Source: Bacteroidota bacterium (GTDB taxonomy: Bacteria > Bacteroidota > Ignavibacteria > Ignavibacteriales > Melioribacteraceae). From it: DNA of 64,000 nucleotides. The stretch is taken from the NCBI GenBank assembly GCA_023381535.1, contig JAMCSN010000236.1, positions 15,401 to 79,400 of the forward strand, in the 5' to 3' direction. The notes beneath the pieces were generated by a model. The model did no database searches and had not been told where the DNA came from. It saw only the letters and a program-made list of their open reading frames with translations. This document shows, piece after piece, positions 44,730-52,855 of the stretch (position 1 is the stretch's first letter; every line of letters begins with the position of its first letter). Position numbers and translations under genes: made by a program.

Positions 44730-45521
44730 TTGTCTTTATCACCAAAAGAATCTGCGCTCAAGAAGAAACTAGAATATCATTACAAGTATTTCGATTTCTT
44801 GCAAATCTCTCCGGACCCGCTTGAATTTCCTCACCGCTTCAAAAATTTTCATGACATAGAAATCAGCGCATTTATCTCGTCCATATTCGCATACGGAAAT
44901 GTTAAACAGATCAACGATACGCTGGAAAAAGTTCACAGCATTATCAAAGAGCCGCACCGTTTTGTGATGAAATACAATTACGAATCCGGTCTGAAGAAGT
45001 TTGCGAAAATAAAACACCGCTTTTACACCACCGAAGATATTGCGAGGATGTTTTATGCGCTCAACAAAATTTATACAAGTTACGGCTCACTAAATTATTT
45101 ATTCCTTCTATATTACTTTGACAAAGATGTTAATCTTAAAAACACAATCGCATTTTTCACCGAACATTTTAATTCGTTTCTTCTTGATAAAGGAAAATTA
45201 ACTCAAGGTTTGAAATTTATGTCGCCGGATCCGATGAAAGGAAGCGCATGCAAACGCATGAATCTGTTTTTGCGTTGGATGATCAGAAAAGATGAGCTCG
45301 ATTTCGGATTGTGGAAGGAATTTTCTCCTTCACAACTTGTAATTCCGGTGGATACTCATGTTGCCAAAATCTGCAAACAGTTAGGACTAACAAAACAAAA
45401 AACGACTTCGTGGAAAATGGCTGAAGAGATCACGCAGAAGCTAACGAAGTTCGATCCAAACGATCCGGTGAAATATGATTTCGCTATTTGTCATATTGGA
45501 ATGAGGAAAATGGAATTTTGA
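44730..45521 (+). CDS. TIGR02757/DUF2400 family protein
   Basis: 263-residue protein of the conserved TIGR02757 family, which has an HhH-like helical core similar to DNA glycosylases. Matching blocks include DPLEFPHRF, EISAFISSIFAYGNVKQI, KGSACKRMNLFLRWMIRKDELDFGLW and IPVDTHVAKICKQLGL; the last (V-D-T-H) resembles the catalytic Asp region of HhH-GPD enzymes. Function unknown. It appears to start at a TTG (44730); no ATG with a ribosome-binding site lies upstream in frame. Confidence 0.85.
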   Translation: MSLSPKESALKKKLEYHYKYFDFLQISPDPLEFPHRFKNFHDIEISAFISSIFAYGNVKQINDTLEKVHSIIKEPHRFVMKYNYESGLKKFAKIKHRFYTTEDIARMFYALNKIYTSYGSLNYLFLLYYFDKDVNLKNTIAFFTEHFNSFLLDKGKLTQGLKFMSPDPMKGSACKRMNLFLRWMIRKDELDFGLWKEFSPSQLVIPVDTHVAKICKQLGLTKQKTTSWKMAEEITQKLTKFDPNDPVKYDFAICHIGMRKMEF

Positions 45522-45524
45522 AGA

Positions 45525-45630
45525 GCAATTGCCAATTGAGAATTGATAATTGAGAATTAATTTCAATTTGATATAAGTTTTTTAATCATTCGCAATTCTA
45601 AATTCGTAATTCTCAATTACTCAATTATAT
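45525..45630. repeat. AATTGAGAATT inverted repeat
   Basis: Tandem AATTGAGAATT-type units on the left (GCCAATTGAGAATTGATAATTGAGAATT) face AATTCTCAATT-type units on the right (AATTCGTAATTCTCAATTACTCAATT), forming a long AT-rich imperfect hairpin after the TIGR02757 gene. Such arrays are common between genes of this group. It may also end transcription ahead of the OPT gene. Confidence 0.6.
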
Positions 45631-45733
45631 GGTTGCTCAGTTAATTTTACCTATTTATATTAGTCGGCATCTTAAATTATTGTTGGATTGAGAATTATTT
45701 AATAAAATATCTCACCATTTACAGGAGAACATT

Positions 45734-47686
45734 ATGGCGGAACAAAAGAAACATGTTCCATTCGTTTCTTCGGAAACAAACATGGCTGAATTCACCGTCC
45801 GAGCTTTAATCATCGGTTTAATTTTGGCAGTTATTCTTGGCGCAGCAAATGCATATCTCGGTTTGAAAGCCGGAATGACAATCGCGGCAACTTATCCCGC
45901 TGCAGTAATCGGAATGGCGATAATTAAATTATTCAAAGGAACAGTTTTGGAAGAAAACTTTGCCAGAACTGTCGGTTCGATAGGGGAGTCGATAGCAGCC
46001 GGTGCAATTTTTACTATCCCGGCTTTTTATATTGCTGGAATATGGAATCCGTTTTTCACAACAGGAAATTATGTTGTTTCAGCTGCCATCATGTTTGCAG
46101 GCGGTGTATTGGGTATTATGTTCGTTGCGTTGTTAAGAAGAGTCATGGTCGAAGACGCGGAGCTTCCGTTTCCGGAATCAGTCGCAGCGGCTGAAATTCA
46201 TAAAGCCGGACAAAGAAGCGGCTCCGGTTCAAAATATTTATTCGGCGCTATGGGCGTCGGTGCTTTGATTCAAGCATTGGGTCAATTCAAATTATTTGCA
46301 ACATCGGCAGATAAATTAATCTCGCTTACAAAAGGAAGTATCTTGTTCCGTTCTCCGGATGTTAGCCCGGCTTACATGGGTGTCGGATACATTATCGGTC
46401 CAAAATTAGCCGCATTAAACTTTAGCGGCGGTGTACTTGCATGGGGATTACTTGCACCCATGATCGCTTATTTTAAGTTTGGCAACACACCAATGACCGG
46501 TATGGATATGCAAGGAACAATCATTCAAGTTTGGAAAGATTATGTTAGACCGATTGCGATTGGCGGAATGTTGGTTGGAGCCGGTTTTACATTGTGGAGA
46601 ATGAGAAAAAGTTTAATGACAGGAATAGCAAGATCGGTCAGCGATGCAAAAAAAGCAGCATCCGGAACTGAAGTTGTAACCGCGAGAACAGATAAAGATA
46701 TTCCGTTCAAATGGATTATGATTGGAATTCTTTTGGTTGGCGTCGCGACATTTTTCATTTATAACTTCTTCGCACATGACGTAATTGCAGCATTGGTTGC
46801 AACTGTTGTAATGATCATCGCCGGATTTTTCTTCGCAGCAGTTTCCGGTTATCTGGTAGGCATAATCGGTTCAAGTAATAATCCAATCAGCGGTTTAACT
46901 TTATCAACTCTTGTTGTTGCCGCATTGTTAATGGTTGCATTGGGAATGAAAGGTACCGAAGGCGTTGCCGCAGTTTTAGGCGTTGCCGCAGTTGTTTGCG
47001 TTGCTGCTGCTGTTGCCGGAGAAATGCTGCAAGACTTGAAAGCCGGACACATTCTCGGCGGTACTCCTTGGAAAATGCAGATCGGAGATATCTTCGGAGT
47101 ATTTATCGCTGCTGCAGTGATGTTTATACCATTGTTCATTTTGCATGAAGGAAATATTAAAGCAGGCGGAACCGGTTTTGGCGGAGAAGCTTTACCGGCA
47201 CCGCAAGCAAGTCTAATGGCAATTTTATCAAGAGGAATTGTTGAAGGACAAATGGAATGGATTCTTATCCTGGTTGGAATGTTGATGGGTGTTGCATTCA
47301 TCATGATGAATGTAAAAAGTCCTATGCTTGTTTCGGTTGGAATGTACTTACCGCTCGGAACAACGTTCGCAATTTTTGTCGGCGGTTTAATTAAAGGTGT
47401 CGTTGATAGAATCAGCGAGAAAAGAAAATTCAACGATGCTCAAAAATCGAGAGTTGAAAATAACGGAATACTGCTTGCTGCTGGATTGATTGCCGGTGAG
47501 GCACTTATCGGCTTGTTGTTTGCGGCGTTCGCATTCTGGGAGATTCCGATATTTGCATTCTTCGAAACGCCGTCTTTCTGGATAAGCTTAATTGTGTTCG
47601 CGTTCATTGCCTGGTATCTAATCAAAATACCGGTTAAGCATGCAGGAAGTCCGGATGAACCTGCTGCTCCTCACGTATCCATGTAA
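45734..47686 (+). CDS. OPT-family oligopeptide transporter
   Basis: 650-residue membrane protein with about 16 hydrophobic segments. Family blocks include ANAYLGLKAGMTIAATYPAAVIGM, ENFARTVGSIGESIAAGAIFTIPA, DAELPFPESVAAAEI and SNNPISGLTLSTL. OPT proteins import small peptides with protons, although some members move metal-siderophore complexes. The peptidase PepD shortly downstream favours peptides. AGGAGA precedes the ATG. Confidence 0.93.
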   Translation: MAEQKKHVPFVSSETNMAEFTVRALIIGLILAVILGAANAYLGLKAGMTIAATYPAAVIGMAIIKLFKGTVLEENFARTVGSIGESIAAGAIFTIPAFYIAGIWNPFFTTGNYVVSAAIMFAGGVLGIMFVALLRRVMVEDAELPFPESVAAAEIHKAGQRSGSGSKYLFGAMGVGALIQALGQFKLFATSADKLISLTKGSILFRSPDVSPAYMGVGYIIGPKLAALNFSGGVLAWGLLAPMIAYFKFGNTPMTGMDMQGTIIQVWKDYVRPIAIGGMLVGAGFTLWRMRKSLMTGIARSVSDAKKAASGTEVVTARTDKDIPFKWIMIGILLVGVATFFIYNFFAHDVIAALVATVVMIIAGFFFAAVSGYLVGIIGSSNNPISGLTLSTLVVAALLMVALGMKGTEGVAAVLGVAAVVCVAAAVAGEMLQDLKAGHILGGTPWKMQIGDIFGVFIAAAVMFIPLFILHEGNIKAGGTGFGGEALPAPQASLMAILSRGIVEGQMEWILILVGMLMGVAFIMMNVKSPMLVSVGMYLPLGTTFAIFVGGLIKGVVDRISEKRKFNDAQKSRVENNGILLAAGLIAGEALIGLLFAAFAFWEIPIFAFFETPSFWISLIVFAFIAWYLIKIPVKHAGSPDEPAAPHVSM

Positions 47687-47695
47687 TTTTCAATG

Positions 47696-47721
47696 ATGTC
47701 CCGGTGTCAGAGCCGGGACAT
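47696..47721 (+). terminator. Hairpin after the OPT gene
   Basis: ATGTCCCGG (47696-47704) and CCGGGACAT (47713-47721) form a perfect 9-bp stem with an 8-base loop, followed by TTCATTT. The weak T-run suggests attenuation or mRNA protection instead of full termination. Confidence 0.6.
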
Positions 47722-47739
47722 TTCATTTAAGGAAATCCT

Positions 47740-48123
47740 ATGCCGCTAAGTTTTCGGGAACGCAGAAAAATATTGAAAGGTAAAAACGCTTTAGAGTTAA
47801 CGCCTGTTCGAATGTATTCGTATGAGACGGATTTGGATTCCCGTGTGACGGTGATAATTCCGAAATTCAAAAAGAAATTTATTGTAAAATATTTTGTGCC
47901 GATGATGAAATCTCCCGATGTAAAGTTGAAACTGGATGAATATGGTTCGTTCGTCTGGCTGAACATGGATGGGGAATCAACTGTCGGGACAATTTCTAAA
48001 CGGATGATGGAAAAATTTGGGGATGGATTTCAAGAAGTTGAAAATCGAATTTCGCGTTACATAACTCAACTTTACGAACAGAGATTAATCACATTTACAG
48101 AATTATTAAAGGAAGGAGAATAA
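47740..48123 (+). CDS. PqqD-family peptide-binding-fold protein
   Basis: 127 residues; the C-terminal ~75 match the PqqD fold (KLDEYGSFVWLNMDGESTVGTISKRMMEKF then a helix pair). PqqD domains hold leader peptides for radical-SAM or other modifying enzymes, but no such enzyme or precursor peptide is nearby. The N-terminal ~50 residues are basic. It ends 2 bases before the pepD start codon and so is translated together with it. Confidence 0.82.
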   Translation: MPLSFRERRKILKGKNALELTPVRMYSYETDLDSRVTVIIPKFKKKFIVKYFVPMMKSPDVKLKLDEYGSFVWLNMDGESTVGTISKRMMEKFGDGFQEVENRISRYITQLYEQRLITFTELLKEGE

Positions 48124-48125
48124 CT

Positions 48126-49589
48126 ATGGGAGAAATTTTAGGCCATCTCAAACCGGAATTGGTTTGGAATCATTTCGAAGAATTGTGCAAGTATCCGCGT
48201 CCTTCAAGAAAAGAAGAGAAGGTTGCACAATATGTAGTTTCAGTTGCAAAGAAACTCAATCTCGAATACGCGCGTGATGAATTTGGAAATGTCGTGATAC
48301 GTAAACCGGCAACACCCGGCAAAGAAAATTTAACGCCGGTTGTTCTGCAAGGTCATCTTGATATGGTTGCAGAAAAAAATGCCGACGTTGCTCACGACTT
48401 CGACAAAGATCCTATTCAGCCTTATGTTGACGGTGATTGGGTGAAAGCAAAAGGTACCACATTGGGAAGCGATAACGGTATCGGTGTCGCCGCAGCGCTT
48501 GCCGTGATGGAATCCAAAAATATTGAACACGGACCAGTTGAAGCATTGTTTACGCTGGATGAAGAAACCGGATTGTTCGGCGCTCAATCATTGAAACCCG
48601 GATTCGTGAAAGCAAAGATTTTATTGAATCTGGATTCCGAAGAAGACGGCGCACTTTACATTGGCTGTGCCGGTGGACAGAACACTTATGTGAAATTTAA
48701 GTTCACTCAGAATGATGTTCCGGCAAATTCAGTCGCGTTTGAAATTAAAGTTGCCGGATTAAAAGGCGGACATTCCGGACTCGACATCAACACGGGAAGA
48801 GGCAATGCGATAAAAATTATGTCTAGACTTCTTCACGCATTGAATTACAAATTCGGAATCCGCTTAGCAAGTATTAACGGCGGCAGCAAACACAATGCTA
48901 TTCCACGCGAATGTTTCGCAGTTGTTCGTGTTGCCAAAAAATCTTCAGCAGATTTTCAAAACTTTGTCGCTCAATACAACGACGTTGTAAAATCGGAATT
49001 AGCTTCCGTTGAACCTAACTTAAACGTTACGGCTACCGAATCAAAATCGAAATTGAAAGTAATGGACAAAAACACCGCGGGACATTTGATCGATTCACTC
49101 TACACGGTTCAGAATGCCGTAATTAAAATGAGCGCCGATATCGAAGGACTGGTTGAGACCTCGACAAATCTTGCCGTTGTTGTTACCAAAGGAAAAGTTG
49201 TTGACGTAACATTGAGTCAGCGCAGTTCGGTTGAATCCGAAAAGATAGACATCTCAAATACAGTCACGGCGCATTTCAAAATGGCTAAGGCGGAAGTGAA
49301 ACAAGCCGATGGTTATCCCGGATGGAAACCGGATATCAATTCTCCGGTTCTTTCGGTTCTGAAAAATGTTTACAAAGATTCGTACGGCAAAGAGCCTGAA
49401 GTAAAAGCTATTCATGCCGGACTTGAATGCGGAATTATAAAAGAACGTTATCCCGATATGGATATGATTTCGTTCGGTCCGACAATTATGGGAGCTCACT
49501 CGCCGGATGAAAAAGTACAAATCAGCACCGTCACAAAATTCTGGGAATTGCTCACTAATACTTTGAAAAAAATTCCAACCAACTATTAA
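48126..49589 (+). CDS. pepD: Aminoacyl-histidine dipeptidase PepD
   Basis: 487-residue M20-family (M20C) zinc dipeptidase that splits Xaa-His and other dipeptides. Metal and catalytic residues appear in QGHLDMVAEKN (His and Asp), LGSDNGIGVA, TLDEETGLFG (Glu-Glu), NLDSEEDGALYIGCAGG and a late His in AIHAGLECG. GHSGLDINTGRGNA marks the lid domain. Length is normal. It follows the PqqD-like gene by 2 bases and fits with the OPT peptide importer. Confidence 0.95.
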   Translation: MGEILGHLKPELVWNHFEELCKYPRPSRKEEKVAQYVVSVAKKLNLEYARDEFGNVVIRKPATPGKENLTPVVLQGHLDMVAEKNADVAHDFDKDPIQPYVDGDWVKAKGTTLGSDNGIGVAAALAVMESKNIEHGPVEALFTLDEETGLFGAQSLKPGFVKAKILLNLDSEEDGALYIGCAGGQNTYVKFKFTQNDVPANSVAFEIKVAGLKGGHSGLDINTGRGNAIKIMSRLLHALNYKFGIRLASINGGSKHNAIPRECFAVVRVAKKSSADFQNFVAQYNDVVKSELASVEPNLNVTATESKSKLKVMDKNTAGHLIDSLYTVQNAVIKMSADIEGLVETSTNLAVVVTKGKVVDVTLSQRSSVESEKIDISNTVTAHFKMAKAEVKQADGYPGWKPDINSPVLSVLKNVYKDSYGKEPEVKAIHAGLECGIIKERYPDMDMISFGPTIMGAHSPDEKVQISTVTKFWELLTNTLKKIPTNY

Positions 49590-49593
49590 ACAA

Positions 49594-49688
49594 TTTCTTG
49601 CTCTTGCTCGTGATCTTGCTCTCCTTCAAGAGTAAATCAAGAGCAAGAGCATGATCAAGATCATGATCATAATCAAGATCATGATTTA
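49594..49688. repeat. Hexamer repeat array, GAKCAW type, in inverted arrangement
   Basis: The left block (TCTTGCTCTTGCTCGTGATCTTGCTCTC) reads on the other strand as GAGCAAGATCACGAGCAAGAGCAAG, and the right block is GAGCAAGAGCATGATCAAGATCATGATC plus more of the same. Both are strings of GATCAA/GATCAT/GAGCAA hexamers around a short spacer, so the whole can fold into a long hairpin between pepD and the MFS gene. It resembles dispersed low-complexity elements; copy number may vary. Confidence 0.7.
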
Positions 49689-49705
49689 GGATAACAAGAG
49701 AGCTT

Positions 49706-50968
49706 ATGGAAAATGAAACTGTAGTTAAACCCGAACCCGGAACATTATTCCGCTGGATGATTCTTTTGTTCGTTAGTCTTGCAATGTTTGGCAACTACTA
49801 TATTTATGACAGCATCAGTCCGCTCGCAGATCTGCTTGCCAAACAATTAAAGTTTACCGATTCGGATATTGGACTGCTGCAAGGAATTTACAGTGTGCCG
49901 AATGTTTTCATGGTTCTAATCGGCGGCATTATAATAGATAAGATCGGTACGCGGATTTCAACATTTATTTTTACTGTGCTTTGTTTAATCGGCGTAACAA
50001 TAACCGCAACCTCAAGCACACTAGCATGGATGGCTGCCGGTCGTTTGATTTTCGGTTTGGGAGCCGAGTCGATGATCGTTGCAGTTACAACTGTTATCGG
50101 AAGATGGTTCAAAGGAAAGCAACTTTCGTTTGCATTCGGTTTGAACCTTACGTTGGCAAGACTCGGTTCGTTCGCTGCTCTCAATTCTCCAACATGGGCA
50201 AAATCATTCTACGAATACTGGCAGCATCCGCTGATGATATCCGTCGGTGCAGGAGTAATTGCAGTTGCATCGGTTATCATCTACTGGGGAATGGATTCAT
50301 ACGCTGAGAAAAGTTTTTCATTGCGCCCGGTTCCCAAGCAAGACAAAATTAATTTCAAAGAAATTTTCAGTTTCTCAACTTCATACTGGTTTGTTGTTCT
50401 GCTGTGCGTAACATTTTATTCCGGAATATTTCCATTTCAAACTTTTGCAGTAAAGTTTTTTATGGAATCGCACGGCACAACAAGAGAAATGGGAGGATTT
50501 CTTTCAAGCATGCTTACACTTTCGGCAATGCTGCTAACACCTCTTTTCGGTTTGATGGCTGATTATGTCGGCAAGCGTTCTCTGCTGATGATGTTCGGCT
50601 CACTGCTTCTCGTTCCGGTTTATCTTTTGATGGCTTATACAAAAGTTTCGCTCTATGTTCCTATGGCAATGATGGGAATTGCATTCTCGTTAATACCGGC
50701 TGTAATGTGGCCAAGCGTTGCAATTATTGTCGATGAAGCAAAACTTGGTACCGCATATGGCTTGATGACGATGATCCAAAATATTGGTTTAGCAGGATTC
50801 AATTTCTTGATCGGGTGGGCTAACGATTTCTCGGGCGGCTACACAATGGGAATGTGGATTTTTTCTTCGTTGGGATTTATCGGATTACTTTTCGCATTCT
50901 TGCTGCGCCGAAGCGAGATGGGACCGCATGGACACGGGCTGGAAAAAGGGATCGCCAAAACAGAATAA
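49706..50968 (+). CDS. MFS transporter
   Basis: 420-residue, 12-helix major facilitator with a cytoplasmic loop after helix 6. The inter-helix 2-3 region IGGIIIDKIGTR is a motif-A variant and ADYVGKRS is the second-half counterpart. It resembles the Bacteroidota MFS proteins found beside peptidases. Substrate unknown; dipeptides or amino acids fit the neighbourhood. Confidence 0.88.
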   Translation: MENETVVKPEPGTLFRWMILLFVSLAMFGNYYIYDSISPLADLLAKQLKFTDSDIGLLQGIYSVPNVFMVLIGGIIIDKIGTRISTFIFTVLCLIGVTITATSSTLAWMAAGRLIFGLGAESMIVAVTTVIGRWFKGKQLSFAFGLNLTLARLGSFAALNSPTWAKSFYEYWQHPLMISVGAGVIAVASVIIYWGMDSYAEKSFSLRPVPKQDKINFKEIFSFSTSYWFVVLLCVTFYSGIFPFQTFAVKFFMESHGTTREMGGFLSSMLTLSAMLLTPLFGLMADYVGKRSLLMMFGSLLLVPVYLLMAYTKVSLYVPMAMMGIAFSLIPAVMWPSVAIIVDEAKLGTAYGLMTMIQNIGLAGFNFLIGWANDFSGGYTMGMWIFSSLGFIGLLFAFLLRRSEMGPHGHGLEKGIAKTE

Positions 50969-51006
50969 TTTTTATTAAATTGTATTCAAGTAATTACAAC
51001 TGACTA

Positions 51007-51750
51007 ATGCGATCTAACTTCTTGAAATATTTTCTGATCCTTTTAATGCTCGTTACGTGGAGGGTTTCGACCGCACAAACGTTCGGTTTCGGATGTTTAG
51101 GTTTGAGCGGTTTCTATGCCGGATATTCCCAGCAAGAATACAATGCTGACGGAGTGAACTCATTTGTCCTTTCACAGACCGTACTTATTGATCCCGCCAA
51201 CAAAATAGAATTTAAGAAACTCACCGGATACAGAATCGGCGCGAATATTTTCAGAGCGAAGTTTCATGGATTGTTTATCACGGCAAAAGGTTATTACCAG
51301 TTTTTGAAACAAGCCCAAAGCCTCACAGCGCAAGACCAGAGCGGAACCGTTAAACAGAACTATGAATTGGATATGAACCATTGGGGAGTCGGAATTGATT
51401 TCGGCGTTTCACTATTCTCGCTTCTCGATTGGAAAATTGTTGAAGGAAATGTTCTGTTCTATAACTCCGAGTATTCTCAAGAATATTTTTTGAGCGGTGT
51501 CTCGCAAGGTATCGTAAAATTTAAACCGGATAAAAGCAAAGTTGGTTACTTTGTCGGTTCCGGTTTGATACTTCATATAATTCCGGATTACGTTTCTGTA
51601 GAAGGCACTGCAGGCTACACTGTTGTTCAAATTGATAAAATGAGCGGTGGTACTAATGTTGTGATTCCGCCGCCAAGTACCAATAAGAACGCAATAGAAA
51701 GAGGCGGCTTCAGCGCAGCCGTGCAACTTAACATCGGATTCCCACTTTAA
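51007..51750 (+). CDS. Outer-membrane beta-barrel-like protein
   Basis: 247 residues with a signal peptide (1-23, ending STAQ). The rest is alternating-hydrophobicity beta-strand sequence with many aromatic residues and ends LNIGFPL, a barrel-like closing strand. No specific family is recognised. It lies 5 bases upstream of the M29 aminopeptidase gene and is probably cotranscribed. Confidence 0.7.
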   Translation: MRSNFLKYFLILLMLVTWRVSTAQTFGFGCLGLSGFYAGYSQQEYNADGVNSFVLSQTVLIDPANKIEFKKLTGYRIGANIFRAKFHGLFITAKGYYQFLKQAQSLTAQDQSGTVKQNYELDMNHWGVGIDFGVSLFSLLDWKIVEGNVLFYNSEYSQEYFLSGVSQGIVKFKPDKSKVGYFVGSGLILHIIPDYVSVEGTAGYTVVQIDKMSGGTNVVIPPPSTNKNAIERGGFSAAVQLNIGFPL

Positions 51751-51754
51751 AAAA

Positions 51755-52723
51755 ATGAATATGAAACTTTCACAATTAGACAAAGCTTCCACAATCGCAG
51801 TTCGCGATTGCATGGGCACGCAGAAAAACGAAACCGTCTTGATTGTTACAGACGAGTTTAAAAGAAAAATCGGTTACTCACTATACCAGAGTGCGTTGAG
51901 GTTAGGTCACGAATCATTGTTCGTTGAAATGAAATCAAGAGAGATGCACGGACAAGAACCGCCAAACCAAATTGCCGAGCTGATGAAAATGTTCGATGTT
52001 GTTTTGTGCCCGACTGCAAAATCTCTCACGCATACAAACGCAAGGAGAAATGCTTCGGCATTAGGTGCAAGGGTTGCAACTTTTCCCGGAATCACAGAAG
52101 AGATAATGATTCGCGGATTGAATGCCGATTACAAAAGAATTGCAGCGCTCACAATTAAGCTGAAAGAAATTCTTGATAACGTGAATCATGTTAGAGTAAC
52201 ATCCGCAATCGGTACCGATATTCAAATGGACATTACCGGAAGAAATGCGTTGCCAAGCAAAGGACTTTTTCATAAAAAAGGTGAGAGCGGAAATCTTCCA
52301 ACGGGAGAAGCGTATCTTGCACCGCTCGAAGGAAAATCGAACGGAATATTTTTTGTTGACGGTTCAATGGCTGGCATCGGCGTGATAAAAGGCAAGCCGA
52401 TAAAAATTGAAGTGAGGGATGGATTGGCATTCAATATTACCGGCGGACCTCAAGCAAAAAGATTGAACGCTGTTCTCGACAAATACGGAGACTTGGCGCG
52501 TAACATTGCCGAATTTGGAATTGGAACGAATTACAAAGCAAAGTTGAGCGGCGTTTTGTTGGAAGATGAAAAAGTCATGGGGACAATTCATATTGCATTG
52601 GGGGACAACAAGTCAATGGGCGGTTCGGTTGATATTCCTATTCATCTTGACGGCGTTGTTAGAAAACCAACTGTTTATTTTGACGGCAATTTGGTAATGA
52701 AAAACGGAAAACTATTAATCTGA
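51755..52723 (+). CDS. M29-family aminopeptidase
   Basis: 322-residue cytoplasmic metallo-aminopeptidase of the thermophilic AP-T/AmpS family. Family blocks include NLPTGEAYLAPLEG (metal Glu), EFGIGTN, GTIHIALGDNKSMGG (His and Asp) and HLDGVVRKPTVYFDG. It is shorter than AP-T (~410 aa) mainly at the N-terminus but keeps the C-terminal metal-ligand region. It releases N-terminal amino acids. Its place fits the peptide-use gene group. Confidence 0.88.
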   Translation: MNMKLSQLDKASTIAVRDCMGTQKNETVLIVTDEFKRKIGYSLYQSALRLGHESLFVEMKSREMHGQEPPNQIAELMKMFDVVLCPTAKSLTHTNARRNASALGARVATFPGITEEIMIRGLNADYKRIAALTIKLKEILDNVNHVRVTSAIGTDIQMDITGRNALPSKGLFHKKGESGNLPTGEAYLAPLEGKSNGIFFVDGSMAGIGVIKGKPIKIEVRDGLAFNITGGPQAKRLNAVLDKYGDLARNIAEFGIGTNYKAKLSGVLLEDEKVMGTIHIALGDNKSMGGSVDIPIHLDGVVRKPTVYFDGNLVMKNGKLLI

Positions 52724-52855
52724 AAACCAAAAATTGCTTTTGTCTGCTGTGTTGGAATAATGACACAGGTGATGCGCCGGCGTGTTGCGCTGAAATAAAA
52801 TTGTAAAATCCTTCCAGTTTTTTGTATATTTACCGACCAAAAAAACAACCATTCA

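Noticed and set aside
46849..47433. 194-codon antisense frame within the OPT transporter gene
   Set aside because: It is the reverse-frame shadow of a strongly conserved membrane protein; composition is Pro/Thr/Ile-rich without domain or ribosome-binding site.
49594..49688. Possible CRISPR array
   Set aside because: Repeats are degenerate hexamers without unique spacers and no cas gene is present.
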